Assembly (NCBI RefSeq): GCF_947179165.1
Contig: NC_077245.1
Coordinates: 19,567,740-19,631,739, forward strand
Direction: 5' to 3'
From: Solanum dulcamara
Lineage: Eukaryota; Streptophyta; Magnoliopsida; Solanales; Solanaceae
DNA: 64,000 nucleotides
Under the pieces are notes generated by a model. It searched no databases and had not been told where the DNA came from. It saw nothing but the letters and a program-made list of their open reading frames with translations. Below, piece by piece: positions 21,135-33,900 of the stretch. A program made the position numbers and the translations under genes. Positions within the stretch are counted from its first letter, which is position 1. Every line of letters starts with the position of its first letter.

Positions 21135-23456
21135 TGTCACGACCCAAGCCTAGGGCCTAGATGTGACATGGCGAATGAGGAACCCAAAAGTACCTCAATC
21201 AAGCCTCTTAGCATTCTTTTAGCCTTTCATAGGTAATGATGATAAATAAACAAGCGGAAATTATAATAGTAAATTTTCAACTTATATATGTCCAACAATA
21301 CCTCTAACTATTAGATTTAATGGGGCTAAGACAAGTCCCTAGCTCACCCTCAATCATAATAGAAGAAATGCCATAGTAAAATATCTTAACATATCATAAG
21401 CTAGAAAGATAAAGGAGTATTGTTCCCGGAATATGAGAACTCACCAAAAGTAGTCTTCAATGGAATATCAACTAGCCACGTGGAGGAAAACGAGGAGAAG
21501 CACTGATCCCTACATGGTGATATCATGTAGGCAAAAGAGTATGCGTTAGTACTTTGAATGTATTAAGTATGTAAGGATGCATGAACATTGAGGAAACATT
21601 AAAAGTTTATGTAATATGGAACATAATTTAATGTATGCATAATAAATCATATATATATCCTTTAAAACATTCATTTTGTGGGAAATTAACCATAACCGAC
21701 ATTTAAGACCATGTGAGCTATTACATGGAATCCAACATAACCCCCTACGTTGGCCGGGAAGACTACTTGCCAGGTAGAACTCCGTCAACTTCATTCATTT
21801 CTTTAACTTTAACTTTAAGGGCTTTCATGGATCCATTAGCCTAAGCCTACAAGGGCTCCTATGTTGACACATAGTTAATGAGACAAGGGGTTGCTACTAG
21901 GATTCCCTTATCGAATCCCACCTCAATGCCTCATTCGGTGCTAAGTCAATCCCACAGAATAGTTTAATACTTCAAAATATTCATAGCATATAACTTGAGA
22001 ATTCAAACATCATATTCGGTAGAATAGCTCATTAAAACATTTGATAATTCAAATATGCAAGAATTGTTCTTATTGCATAAAGAATCCATGATTCATATCA
22101 TTTCATCATTCTTTCATTTCATAAGACTCCCTTTTTGATCATAGATATTGCTTTCATAAATATTTATTTGGAGTCAAAGCTTTCAAGTCAAACTTTATTA
22201 AAAATATAGTAAAACTAGGTGGGTTCAAATCACTTCAACTTGTAAATATGTATGTAAATAAATATACACAAATACTTTGAAATCCATTAATTAAAAATCA
22301 TGCTTTAAACAACCCACCATGAATTTCAAGAACCTTTAAATAGATAAATAAAAGAATTACTTGTAAACCATCAATTCATACATATGAAATTATGTTGCAT
22401 CAAAATAGAGCAATAATCATTAGTTTAACCATGATTCATACTATTACGTAAAATTAAAAATTAACATAAAAAAATATTACTTAAAATCAAGAGACTTAAT
22501 TGAAAGATTTTTGTACTACATGGGTGGAAGAACTCATGGATTAACACCCACATGACTTATAGTAAAGCATAAAGAAAATAAACATAATTTATCATATAAT
22601 CAAAATAATTTAGGCATGAGAGTGGAAGGAATACTCTCATTGAAATCTTACATACTTGGAGATCGAAGATTTAGTTGTACTGAAAGACTTAATGAACACT
22701 CTTGAGTCCTAGCTTCTCTCCTCGTCGGAACGTTTTGTGTACTACTCGGAGTATATGAATCACCGAAATAGTATTTATTCACTACTAAGAACTAAAACTA
22801 TATTTGAGAATGTGTAAAGAAGTGTATAGAGAAAAGATTTGCTTGAGAAAGCTTGATGAATAAAATGAGGAAATAAGGTGGATATTTATAGGTGGGAAAG
22901 AGGACCTAACAATAAATAAAATAATTATAAAGAAAAATCTGAAAATTTAGTGGAATATATTGATGTCATGGATGATGTTAAATGGAGGACAATTTATGTC
23001 ATGAGTGATGTCAAATGTATCTAGATCTTTCTATGGTAGGTGAAATGAGTTATCTTTGACAGAATACTCTTTTTGGGAGCTGCGTTTGAATAAGATAAAT
23101 TCCTTATTAGGATTTGGTGTCTTCATAAGAATTGTAGATATGGAAGTCTAGTTTCATATAGTTCAAGAATCAACCAATTTGGATAAACTTACAGTGAGAT
23201 ATGATTTTTCTTCTATAAACACTCATTTCCGTCACAGCATCCTATCTTACAAAAATTAATTTATTTGACCTACTTAACCTCCGAATCTTAAAATATGGTC
23301 TTCATAAAGTTGTAGGTAATGATCTTATGGTTACTCAGAAATTTGAACCACTTAATTTGGATATTCCTATGAAAAGTTATGCCCAAAATACAGAATTTGT
23401 ATCATGTTTAGGCGAAAATTGAAACATCATATACAACGTTTTTAGGGGATGTTACA
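21135..23456 (-). mobile_element. LTR1 of the Tekay array (3' terminal LTR)
   Basis: Minus-strand ends are TGTAACATCCCC and GGGTCGTGACA. In its lower-coordinate two thirds it carries many bases not shared with LTR2 or LTR3. An 82-residue minus ORF (21794-21546) is repeated in all three LTRs only because the LTRs are copies. Confidence 0.95.
22883..22890 (-). promoter_or_regulatory. TATA box of LTR1
   Basis: Minus-strand TATAAATA in CCTATAAATATCC. The same box is at 30189-30196 in LTR2 and 37495-37502 in LTR3. In LTR3 it would drive transcription of the element; in LTR1, read-out into the flanking family C sequence. Confidence 0.6.
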
Positions 23457-23470
23457 TTATCTCCCCCTTG
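23457..23470 (-). promoter_or_regulatory. Polypurine tract, internal copy 1
   Basis: Minus-strand CAAGGGGGAGATAA abuts LTR1. It is preceded by CGAGGACGAATGTTCC, the standard block in plant Ty3 elements. Confidence 0.8.
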
Positions 23471-23661
23471 GGAACATTCGTCCTCGAATTATAAAAGACT
23501 TAGCTTGAGTAGAGTAGAGTGTTAACAAACAACTTATCATTAATGCAACAGTGTAATTTAGAATATCATTTAAAAAATATATTTCATAATTTTGCAAGCA
23601 TATGAGAAGAAAAGTTGAGATGTAAAGATTTCAAGTAATTGAGCAAGGACAACTTAATACC

Positions 23662-26600
23662 TTAGGTTTGGGTAAAGGGGAAAAGATGAGGGTATCTCTT
23701 AATCATATCCGCTTCCGCTTCCCATGTTGCACTTTCTATTTGTTGATTCCTCCAAAGGACTTTAACAGATGCAACTTCTTTGTTCCTCAATCTCTTAACT
23801 TGCCGATCCAAAATTTCCATAGGAACTTCTTCATAGGTCAAGTTTTCTTCAATATTCACTACTCCCATAGGTACAATGGAACTAGGATCACCCACACTTT
23901 TTTTCAACATAGACACGTGAAACACCGGATGAACAATGGCCATTTCCAATGGTAATTCCAATTCATATGCAACCTTACCAACACGTCTCACGATTTTATA
24001 AGGCCCTACATACCTAGGGCTTAATTTCCCTTTCTTACCAAATCGAACCACACCTTTCATGGGTGAAACCTTCAGATACACCCAATCATCCACATTAAAC
24101 TCAAGATCCCTTCTTCTAGTGTCAGAATAGGACTTTTGACGACTTTGAGCCGTCTTCAACCTTTCTCTAATGATCTTCACCTTCTCTAAAGCATCAAGTA
24201 CCAAATCGGGGCCCAACAAGGTCATATCACCTACTTCGAACCAACCAACCGGTGATCTACATCGTCTCCCATACAAAGCCTCAAACGGCGCCATCTCAAT
24301 ACTTGAGTGGTAACTATTATTATAGGCAAACTCGATGAGAGGTAGATGATCATCCCAATTCCCTTTAAACTCTAACACACAAGCCCTTAACATATCCTCT
24401 AGTGTTTGAATCGTCCTTTCGGCTTGCCCATCCGTTTGAGGATGGAATGTTGTGCTCAACTTTACCTTAGTACCGAGGCCTATTTGAAATGATCTCCAGA
24501 AGTGTGAAGTGAATTGGGTACCACGATCTGAAATAATGGATAATGGCACACCATGCAACCTCACCAACTCTCGAATATACAACGTAGCATAGTTTTCAGC
24601 ACTATAGGAAGTTTTAATCGGTAGGAAGTGAGCTGACTTAGTCATTCTATCAATAATTACCCAAATCGAGTCATGACGCTTCCGGGTATAAGGAAAACCT
24701 ACTACAAAATCCATATTCACATCTTCCCACTTCCAAGTAGGGATTTCAATGTCTTGAGCTAGTCCACCCGGCCTTTGATGTTCGGCCTTCACTTGTTGGC
24801 AATTTGTACATTCGGACACAAACCTTGCTATGTCCTTCTTCATGCCACCCCACCAATACAACTCCTTTAAGTCTCAGTACATTTTCGTTGAACCGGGATA
24901 AATGGAGTATGTAGAATTATGAGCCTTCATCATGATCAAACTCCTTAGGCCATCAATATTTGGAACACATATTCGACCTTGATAGTATAGAACCCCATCT
25001 CCACCTTGGGAAAAGACCTCTAACTTCTTTTCCTTTACCAACTTCTTTAACTCAATAAACTTTGGGTAAAGATCTTGCTTTGTTTTAATATCCACCACCA
25101 AAGAGGATTCAGACCTATTTTGAACAACCATACCCCCATCATTAGTACTACCCAACTTCACCCCTAATCTAGCCAATCGATGAACATCTTTCACCAACTC
25201 CCTCTTACTTTCATCCACATGGGCCACACTCCCCATAGACATTCTACTAAGTGCATCAGCAACTACATTAGCTTTACCCGGATGATAGTGCACACTCATG
25301 TCATAGTCCTTAAGGAGTTCTAGCCACCGCCTTTGCCTTAGATTAAGGTCCTTTTGGGTGAACACATATTGAAGACTCTTATAATCAGTATACACATCTA
25401 TATGCACCCCATACAGGTAATGCCTCCAAATCTTTAGAGCAAAAACAACGGCCGCCAATTCAAGGTCATGGGTAGGGTAGTTACGCTCATGCACCTTTAA
25501 TTGCCTAGAAGCATAGGCTATAACCTTGCCGTTTTGCATTAAGACACAACCTAAACCAATTTTTGATGCATCACAATAAACTACAAACCCCTCTAATCCT
25601 TCTGGGAGAGTCAAAATAGGAGCAAAGGTAAGTCGATCTTTTAAGGTCTGGAAACTCTTCTCACACTCATCTGTCCATATGAATTTTGATTTCTTTTGGG
25701 TCAATTTTGTCATAGGAGATGAGATGGAAGAAAAACCTTTGACGAACCTTCTATAGTACCCAGCTAGACCTAAGAAGCTCCTAATGTCTGAAGGAGATAA
25801 TGGTCTAGGCCAATTTTTGACTGCTTCTATTTTCTTAGGATCAACCTTGATCCCATCACCGGACACTACGTGACCAAGAAATGCTACCTCCTTTAACCAA
25901 AATTCACACTTACTAAATTTTGCAAATAATTGTCTATCCCTCAAAGTTTGAAGCACAACTCTTAAGTGATTTTTATATTCTTCCTCACCCCGAGAGTAAA
26001 TTAAAATATCATCAATGAAGACTACTACAAAGGTATCAAGGTAAGGTTTAAACACCCTATTCATCAAGTCCATAAACACCGTCGGTGTTTTCGTCAACCC
26101 AAAACTCATCACCACAAACTCATAGTGACCATACCTTGTTCGGAAGGCTGTTTTGGGAATGTCACACTTCCTTACCCGTAGTTGGTGGTAGCCGGACCGA
26201 AGGTCGATCTTGGAAAAGTGACTTGCCCCTTGTAATTGATCAAATAAGTCATCTATTCTAGGGAGTTGGTACTTGTTCTTAATGGTCATCTTATTTAATT
26301 GCCGGTAGTCTATGCACATTCGAAGTGACCCATCCTTCTTTCTTACAAATAGAACGGGAGCACCCCATGGTGAAATACTTGGTCTTATGAACCCCTTCTC
26401 TAACAAGTCCTTTAATTGTTCCTTCAGCTCTTTCAATTCTGCTGGGGCCATACGGTAAGGAGGAATAGAGATAGGTTGGGTATCAGGGAGAAGATCGATA
26501 CCAAAATCAACTTCCCTTTCAAGAGGGACACCAGGAAGGTCTTCGGGAAAGACAACGGGGAATTCATTGACTATAGGAACTGACTCAAGAGAAGGACTTT

Positions 26601-28224
26601 TGGAGTTGACATCCCTAACCCTCACAATGTGGTAAATACATCCCTTAGAAATCATTTTGCGGGCCTTAAGATAAGAAATAAACTGACCCTTCACCACCGA
26701 ATCATAACCCTGCCATTCAATAACAGGCTCATTTGGAAATTGAAATTTGACTCGATGATTCCTACAATCTATGGAAGCATAAGATGCATGTAACCAATCC
26801 ATCCCAAGAATGACATCGAAATCTATCATGTCAAGCTCAATGAGATCACAAGGAATAACTTTATGCAAGATAGACACAAGGCAACCCCTATAGACCTTTC
26901 TAGCAATAACTGACTCACCAACGGGGGTAGACACCAAATAGGGCTCTAATAACATTTCAGGTAAAACATCAAATCTATTAGCAAGGAATAGAGTAACAAA
27001 AGATAAATTTACACTCGGATCTAATAGTCCATACACATCAAAAGAAAAGACCCTTAACATACCGGTAATGACATTGGGTGCATCCTCAACCTCTTGTCTC
27101 TCATGCAAGGCATAAAACTGGTTGGTGCTTTGGACACCTCCTTGGACTTGTTGACCATGAGCAATTTGGCCTTGAGTCCTACCACCACCATCTCTACAAT
27201 CCTTAGCATGGTGGCCCAGCTTGCCACACTTAAAGCATGCATTGGAGCCAGCTAAGCATTCCCCTTTGTGAGTCCTTCCACACTTCTTGCAAGCAGGGAA
27301 AGTTTGAGTAGCAACATTCTCTCTTGGAATCATTGGTTTACCACTCTTGTCCTTGTTGAACCTTGGAGGAGGAGTATTGGTGGAACCTTGTCCCACAAAT
27401 CTTTGTCTACCTTGGCCTTTTCCATTGTTACCATGATCGGACCTTTGAGGGTTAAACCCTCCACCATCCACTCTAGCTTTTTTGAACCCCCTTGATCTCT
27501 CTCTAAGCTTCTCTTCTTCGATTTGTTCTGCGTAAGTCATTAACCGAGAGATGTCCATCTCCTTGACCAATATGGCTGTTTTGCACTCCTTGGACACCAA
27601 GCTTGAGACACCAGAAATAAATTTGCTCATCCTAGCTCTTGGGTCGGAGACCATGAAGGGAGCATACTTTGACAACTTAGTGAATTTGAGAGCATACTCC
27701 CTCACGCTCATACTTCCTTGACGAAGGTTGATGAACTCTTGGATTTTAGCCTCCTTTAGCTCCAATGGGAAGAAGAGGTCTAGAAAGGCACCTTTGAACT
27801 CTTCCCATCCTATCGACCCTATTTCTTCATCCCTCTTAACAATCCATTGTTCGTACCACACTCGAGCCACACCTTTGAGTTGATAGGCCACTAGCTCAGC
27901 CTTTTCATTTGGTGGCACACCCATGATAGCCACAATCCGGTACACCTCATTAATGAACTCCATAGGGTCCTCATCTAGTTTAGAACCATCGAACTCGGGC
28001 GGATTCATCCTTTGGAAATCCCGAATCCTAGAGGCTGGATTTTGCATTTGGGGAGGTGGAACACCTAGATTCCCTTGGTTAGCTATGACTTGGGCTAATA
28101 AAGTAATAACACTACGAAACTCGGCATGGGTTACCCCATTCTCATGATGTTGGGCATTAAGAATCGGAGGTGTTTGGTCCTCATCGTCAACCCTTGCTCT
28201 TCGAGGTGGTCTTCCACGAGTCAT
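23662..28224 (-). pseudogene. Gag-Pol polyprotein, Tekay copy 1, one nonsense codon
   Basis: One frame of 1520 codons plus stop, read from ATG 28224. Domains by residue: Gag about 70-240; CCHC knuckle 330-343 ([14 protein letters not shown]) preceded by a CKKC pair at 312; protease about 390-480 with DPS at 402-404 where D-S/T-G is expected; RT about 585-760 with FIDD at 736-739; RNase H about 845-975; integrase zinc motif at H1102, position 1109, C1139 and C1142; catalytic D1172, D1233, E1269 (D,D-35-E); chromodomain-like tail about 1462-1518. Codon 1117 is TGA (24874-24876) where copy 2 has CGA (Arg), cutting off integrase. The second zinc histidine at 1109 is Tyr here and His in copy 2. 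Otherwise intact. Confidence 0.93.
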
Positions 28225-28439
28225 TATCTAGAGAACACAAAATAGGTCATTAGTTAAAGGAAAGCTTAGTACACTCTAAGGCACGACATGAATTTGAAAG
28301 AAGTGAAAATTTTCCTAAACGCCTCATAGTCTCTTATTCATAATTGTGGTGCGCTTCACAACCATGAACAAGAACCTATTCGACGCGGTATGTTGGACTT
28401 CCAAGGATCATTCAAAACCTCGGGCTCTGATACCAAGTT
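28225..28439 (-). promoter_or_regulatory. Leader and primer site, internal copy 1
   Basis: Untranslated leader between LTR2 and the Gag start. The minus-strand primer site TGGTATCAGAGC is at 28435-28424, four bases from the LTR, and is a perfect match to the initiator-Met complement. Confidence 0.85.
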
Positions 28440-30762
28440 TGTCACGACCCAAGCCTAGGGCCTAGATGTGACATAGCGAATGAGGAACCCAAAAGTACCC
28501 CAATCAAGCCTCTTAGCATTCTTTTAACCTTTCATAGGTAATGATGATAAATAAATAAGCGGAAATCATAATAGTAAATCTTCAACTTATATATGTCCAA
28601 CAATACCTCTAAATATTAGATTTAATGGGGCTAAGACAAGTCCCTAGCTCACCCTCAATCATAATAGAAGAAATGCCATAGTAAAATATCTTAACATATC
28701 ATAAGCTAGAAAGATAAAGGAGTATTGTTCCCGGAACATGGGAACTCACCAAAAGTAGTTTTCAATGGAATATCAACTAGCCACGTGGAGGAGAACGAGG
28801 AGAAGCACTGATCCCTACATGGTGATATCATGTAGGCAAAAGAGTATGCGTTAGTACTTTGAATGTACTAAGTATGTAAGGATGCATGAACATTGAGGAA
28901 ACATTAAAAGTTTATGTAATATGGAACATAATTTAATGTATGCATAATAAATCATATATATATCCTTTAAAACATTCATTTTGTGGGAAATTAACCATAA
29001 CCGACATTTAAGACCATGTGAGCTATTACATAGAATCCAACATAACCCCCTACGTTGGCCGGAAAGACTACTTGCCAGGTAGAACTCCGTCAACTTCATT
29101 CATTTCTTTAACTTTAACTTTAAGGGCTTTCATGGATCCATTAGCCTAAGCCTACAAGGGCTCCTATGTTGGCACATAGTTAATGAGACAAGGGGTTGCT
29201 ACTAGGATTCCCTTATCGAATCTCACCTCAATGCCTCATTTGGTGCTAAGTCAATCCCACAGAATAGTTTAATACTTCAAAATATTCACAGCATATAACT
29301 TGAGAATTCAAACATCATATTCGGTAGAATAGCTCATTAAAACATTTGATAATTCAAATATGCAAGAATTGTCCTTATTGCATAAAGAATCCATGATTCA
29401 TATCATTTCATCATTCTTTCATTTCATAAGACTCCCTTTTTTATCATAGATATTGCTTTCATAAATATTTATTTGGAGTCAAAGCTTTCAAGTCAAACTT
29501 TATTAAAAACATAGTAAAACTAGGTGGGTTCAAATCACTTCAACTTGTAAATATGTATGTAAATAAATATACACAAATACTTTGAAATCCATTAATTAAA
29601 AATCATGCTTTAAACAACCCACCATGAATTTCAAGAACCTTTAAATAGATAAATAAAAGAATTATTTGTAAACCATCAATTCATACATATGAAATTATGT
29701 TGCATCAAAATAGAGCAATAATCATTAGTTTAACCATGATTCATACTATTAAGTAAAGTTAAAAATTAACATAAGAAAATATTACTTAAAATCAAGAGAC
29801 TTAATTGAAAGATTTTTGTACTACATGGGTGGAAGAACTCATGGATTAACACCCACATGACTTATAATAAAGCATAAAGAAAATAAACATAATTTATCAT
29901 ATAATCAAAATAATTTAGGCATGAGAGTGGAAGGAATACTCTCATTGAAATCTTACATACTTGGAGATCGAAGATTTAGTTGGTACCGAAAGACTTAATG
30001 AACACTCTTGAGTCCTAGCTTCTCTCCTCGTCGGAACGTTTTGTGTACTACTCAGAGTATATGAATCACCGGAATAGTATTTATTCACTACAAAGAACTA
30101 AAACTATATTTGAGAATGTTTAAAGAAGTGTATAGAGAGAAGATTTGCTTGAGAAAACTTGATGAATAAAATGAGGAAATAAGGTGGATATTTATAGGTG
30201 GAAAAGAGGACCTAACAATAAATAAAATAATTATAAAGAAAAATCTGAAAATTTAGTGAAATATATTGATGTCATGGATGATGTTAAATGGAGGACAATT
30301 TATGTCATGAGTGATGTCAAATGTATCTAGATCTTTCTATGGTAGGTGAAATGAGTTATCTTTGACAGAATACTCTTTTTGGGAGCTGCGTTTGAATAAG
30401 ATAAATTCCTTATTAGGATTTGGTGTCTTCATAAGAATTGTAGATATGGAAGTCTAGTTTCATATAGTTCAAGAATCAACCAATTTGGATAAACTTACAG
30501 TGAGATATGATTTTTCTTCTATAAACACTCATTTCCGTTACAGCATCCTATCTTACAAAAATTAATTTATTTGACCTACTTAACCTCCGAATCTTAAAAT
30601 ATGGTCTTCATAAAGTTGTAGGTAATGATCTTATGGTTACTCAGAAATTTGAACCACTCAATTTGGATATTCCTATGAAAAGTTATGCCCAAAATACAGA
30701 ATTTGTATCATGTTTAGGCGAAAATTGAAACATCATATACAACGTTTTTAGGGAATGTTACA
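28440..30762 (-). mobile_element. LTR2 of the Tekay array (shared middle LTR)
   Basis: It serves as 5' LTR for copy 1 and 3' LTR for copy 2. From 28440 to about 30075 it agrees with LTR3 at every site where LTR1 differs. In the last ~650 bases it agrees with LTR1 at several sites where LTR3 differs. It also has private changes, including GGGAATG for GGGGATG near its end. No duplication flanks it. Confidence 0.95.
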
Positions 30763-30776
30763 TTATCTCCCCCTTG
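30763..30776 (-). promoter_or_regulatory. Polypurine tract, internal copy 2
   Basis: Identical to the tract at 23457-23470 and abuts LTR2. Confidence 0.8.
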
Positions 30777-30967
30777 GGAACATTCGTCCTCGAATTATAA
30801 AAGACTTAGCTTGAGTAGAGTAGAGTGTTAACAAACAACTTATCATTAATGCAACAGTGTAATTTAGAATATCATTTAAAAAATATAATTCATAATTTTG
30901 CAAGCATATGACAAGAAAAGTTGAGATGTAAAGATTTCAAGTAATTGAGCAAGGACAACTTAATACC

Positions 30968-33900
30968 TTAGGTTTGGGTAAAGGGGAAAAGATGAGGGTA
31001 TCTCTTAATCATATCCGCTTCCGCTTCCCATGTTGCACTTTCTATTTGTTGATTCCTCCAAAGGACTTTAACAGATGCAACTTCTTTGTTCCTCAATCTC
31101 TTAACTTGCCGATCCAAAATTTCCATAGGAACTTCTTCATAGGTCAAGTTTTCTTCAATATTCACTACTCCCATAGGTACAATGGAACTAGGATCACCCA
31201 CACTTTTTTTCAACATAGACACGTGAAACACCGGATGAACAATGGCCATTTCCAATGGTAATTCCAATTCATATGCAACCTTACCAACACGTCTCACGAT
31301 TTTATAAGGCCCTACATACCTAGGGCTTAATTTCCCTTTCTTACCAAATCGAACCACACCTTTCATGGGTGAAACCTTCAGATACACCCAATCATCCACA
31401 TTAAACTCAAGATCCCTTCTTCTAGTGTCAGAATAGGACTTTTGACGACTTTGAGCCGTCTTCAACCTTTCTCTAATGATCTTCACCTTCTCTAAAGCAT
31501 CAAGTACCAAATCGGGGCCCAACAAGGTCATATCACCTACTTCGAACCAACCAACCGGTGATCTACATCGTCTCCCATACAAAGCCTCAAACGGCGCCAT
31601 CTCAATACTTGAGTGGTAACTATTATTATAGGCAAACTCGATGAGAGGTAGATGATCATCCCAATTCCCTTTAAACTCTAACACACAAGCCCTTAACATA
31701 TCCTCTAGTGTTTGAATCGTCCTTTCGGCTTGCCCATCCGTTTGAGGATGGAATGTTGTGCTCAACTTTACCTTAGTACCGAGGCCTATTTGAAATGATC
31801 TCCAGAAGTGTGAAGTGAATTGGGTACCACGATCTGAAATAATGGATAATGGCACACCATGCAACCTCACCAACTCTCGAATATACAACGTAGCATAGTT
31901 TTCAGCACTATAGGAAGTTTTAATCGGTAGGAAGTGAGCTGACTTAGTCATTCTATCAATAATTACCCAAATCGAGTCATGACGCTTCCGGGTATAAGGA
32001 AAACCTACTACAAAATCCATATTCACATCTTCCCACTTCCAAGTAGGGATTTCAATGTCTTGAGCTAGTCCACCCGGCCTTTGATGTTCGGCCTTCACTT
32101 GTTGGCAATTTGTACATTCGGACACAAACCTTGCTATGTCCTTCTTCATGCCACCCCACCAATACAACTCCTTTAAGTCTCGGTATATTTTCGTTGAACC
32201 GGGATGAATGGAGTATGTAGAATTATGAGCCTTCATCATGATCAAACTCCTTAGGCCATCAATATTTGGAACACATATTCGACCTTTATAGTATAGAACC
32301 CCATCTCCACCTTGGGAAAAGACCTCTAACTTCTTTTCCTTTACCAACTTCTTTAACTCAATAAACTTTGGGTAAAGATCTTGCTTTGTTTTAACATTCA
32401 CCACCAAAGAGGATTCAGACCTATTTTGAACAACCATACCCCCATCATTAGTACTACCCAACTTCACCCCTAATCTAGCCAATCGATGAACATCTTTCAC
32501 CAACTCCCTCTTACTTTCATCCACATGGGCCACACTCCCCATAGACATTCTACTAAGTGCATCAGCAACCACATTAGCTTTACCCGGATGATAGTGCACA
32601 CTCATGTCATAGTCCTTAAGGAGTTCTAGCCACCTCCTTTGCCTTAGATTAAGGTCCTTTTGGGTGAACACATATTGAAGACTCTTATGATCAGTATACA
32701 CATCTACATGCACCCCATACAGGTAATGCCTCCAAATCTTTAGAGCAAAAACAACGGCCGCCAATTCAAGGTCATGGGTAGGGTAGTTACGCTCATGCAC
32801 CTTTAATTGCCTAGAAGCATAGGCTATAACCTTGCCGTTTTGCATTAAGACACAACCTAAACCAATTTTTGAAGCATCACAATAAACTACAAACCCCTCT
32901 AATCCTTCTGGGAGAGTCAAAATAGGAGCAGAGGTAAGTCGATCTTTTAAGGTCTGGAAACTCTTCTCACACTCATCTGTCCATATGAATTTTGATTTCT
33001 TTTGGGTCAATTTTGTCATAGGAGATGAGATGGAAGAAAAACCTTTGACGAACCTTCTATAGTACCCAGCTAGACCTAAGAAGCTCCTAATGTCTGAAGG
33101 AGATAATGGTCTAGGCCAATTTTTGACTGCTTCTATTTTCTTAGGATCAACCTTGATCCCATCACCGGACACTACGTGACCAAGAAATGCTACCTCCTTT
33201 AACCAAAATTCACACTTACTAAATTTTGCAAATAATTGTCTATCCCTCAAAGTCTGAAGCACAACTCTTAAGTGATTTTTATGTTCTTCCTCACCCCGAG
33301 AGTAAATTAAAATATCATCAATGAAGACTACTACAAAGGTATCAAGGTAAGGTTTGAACACCCTATTCATCAAGTCCATAAACACCGTCGATGCATTGGT
33401 CAACCCAAAACTCATCACCACAAACTCATAGTGACCATACCTTGTTCGGAAGGCTGTTTTGGGAATGTCACACTCCCTTACCCGTAGTTGGTGGTAGCCG
33501 GACCGAAGGTCGATCTTGGAAAAGTGACTTGCCCCTTGTAATTGATCAAATAAGTCATCTATTCTAGGGAGTGGGTACTTGTTCTTAATGGTCATCTTAT
33601 TTAATTGCCGGTAGTCTATGCACATTCGAAGTGACCCATCCTTCTTTCTTACAAATAGAACGGGAGCACCCCATGGTGAAATACTTGGTCTTATGAACCC
33701 CTTCTCTAACAAGTCCTTTAATTGTTCCTTCAGCTCTTTCAATTCTGCTGGGGCCATACGGTAAGGAGGAATAGAGATAGGTTGGGTATCAGGGAGAAGA
33801 TCGATACCAAAATCAACTTCCCTTTCAAGAGGGACACCAGGAAGGTCTTCGGGAAAGACAACGGGGAATTCATTGACTATAGGAACTGACTCAAGAGAAG

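Noticed and set aside
21546..21794. An 82-residue minus ORF conserved three times (also 28851-29099 and 36157-36405)
   Set aside because: Conservation reflects the three near-identical LTR copies, not selection; it lies in LTR sequence and has no recognisable domain.
23668..23955. Plus-strand 95-residue ORF, repeated at 30974-31261
   Set aside because: It is antisense to the chromodomain end of the Gag-Pol frame and identical in both copies for that reason.
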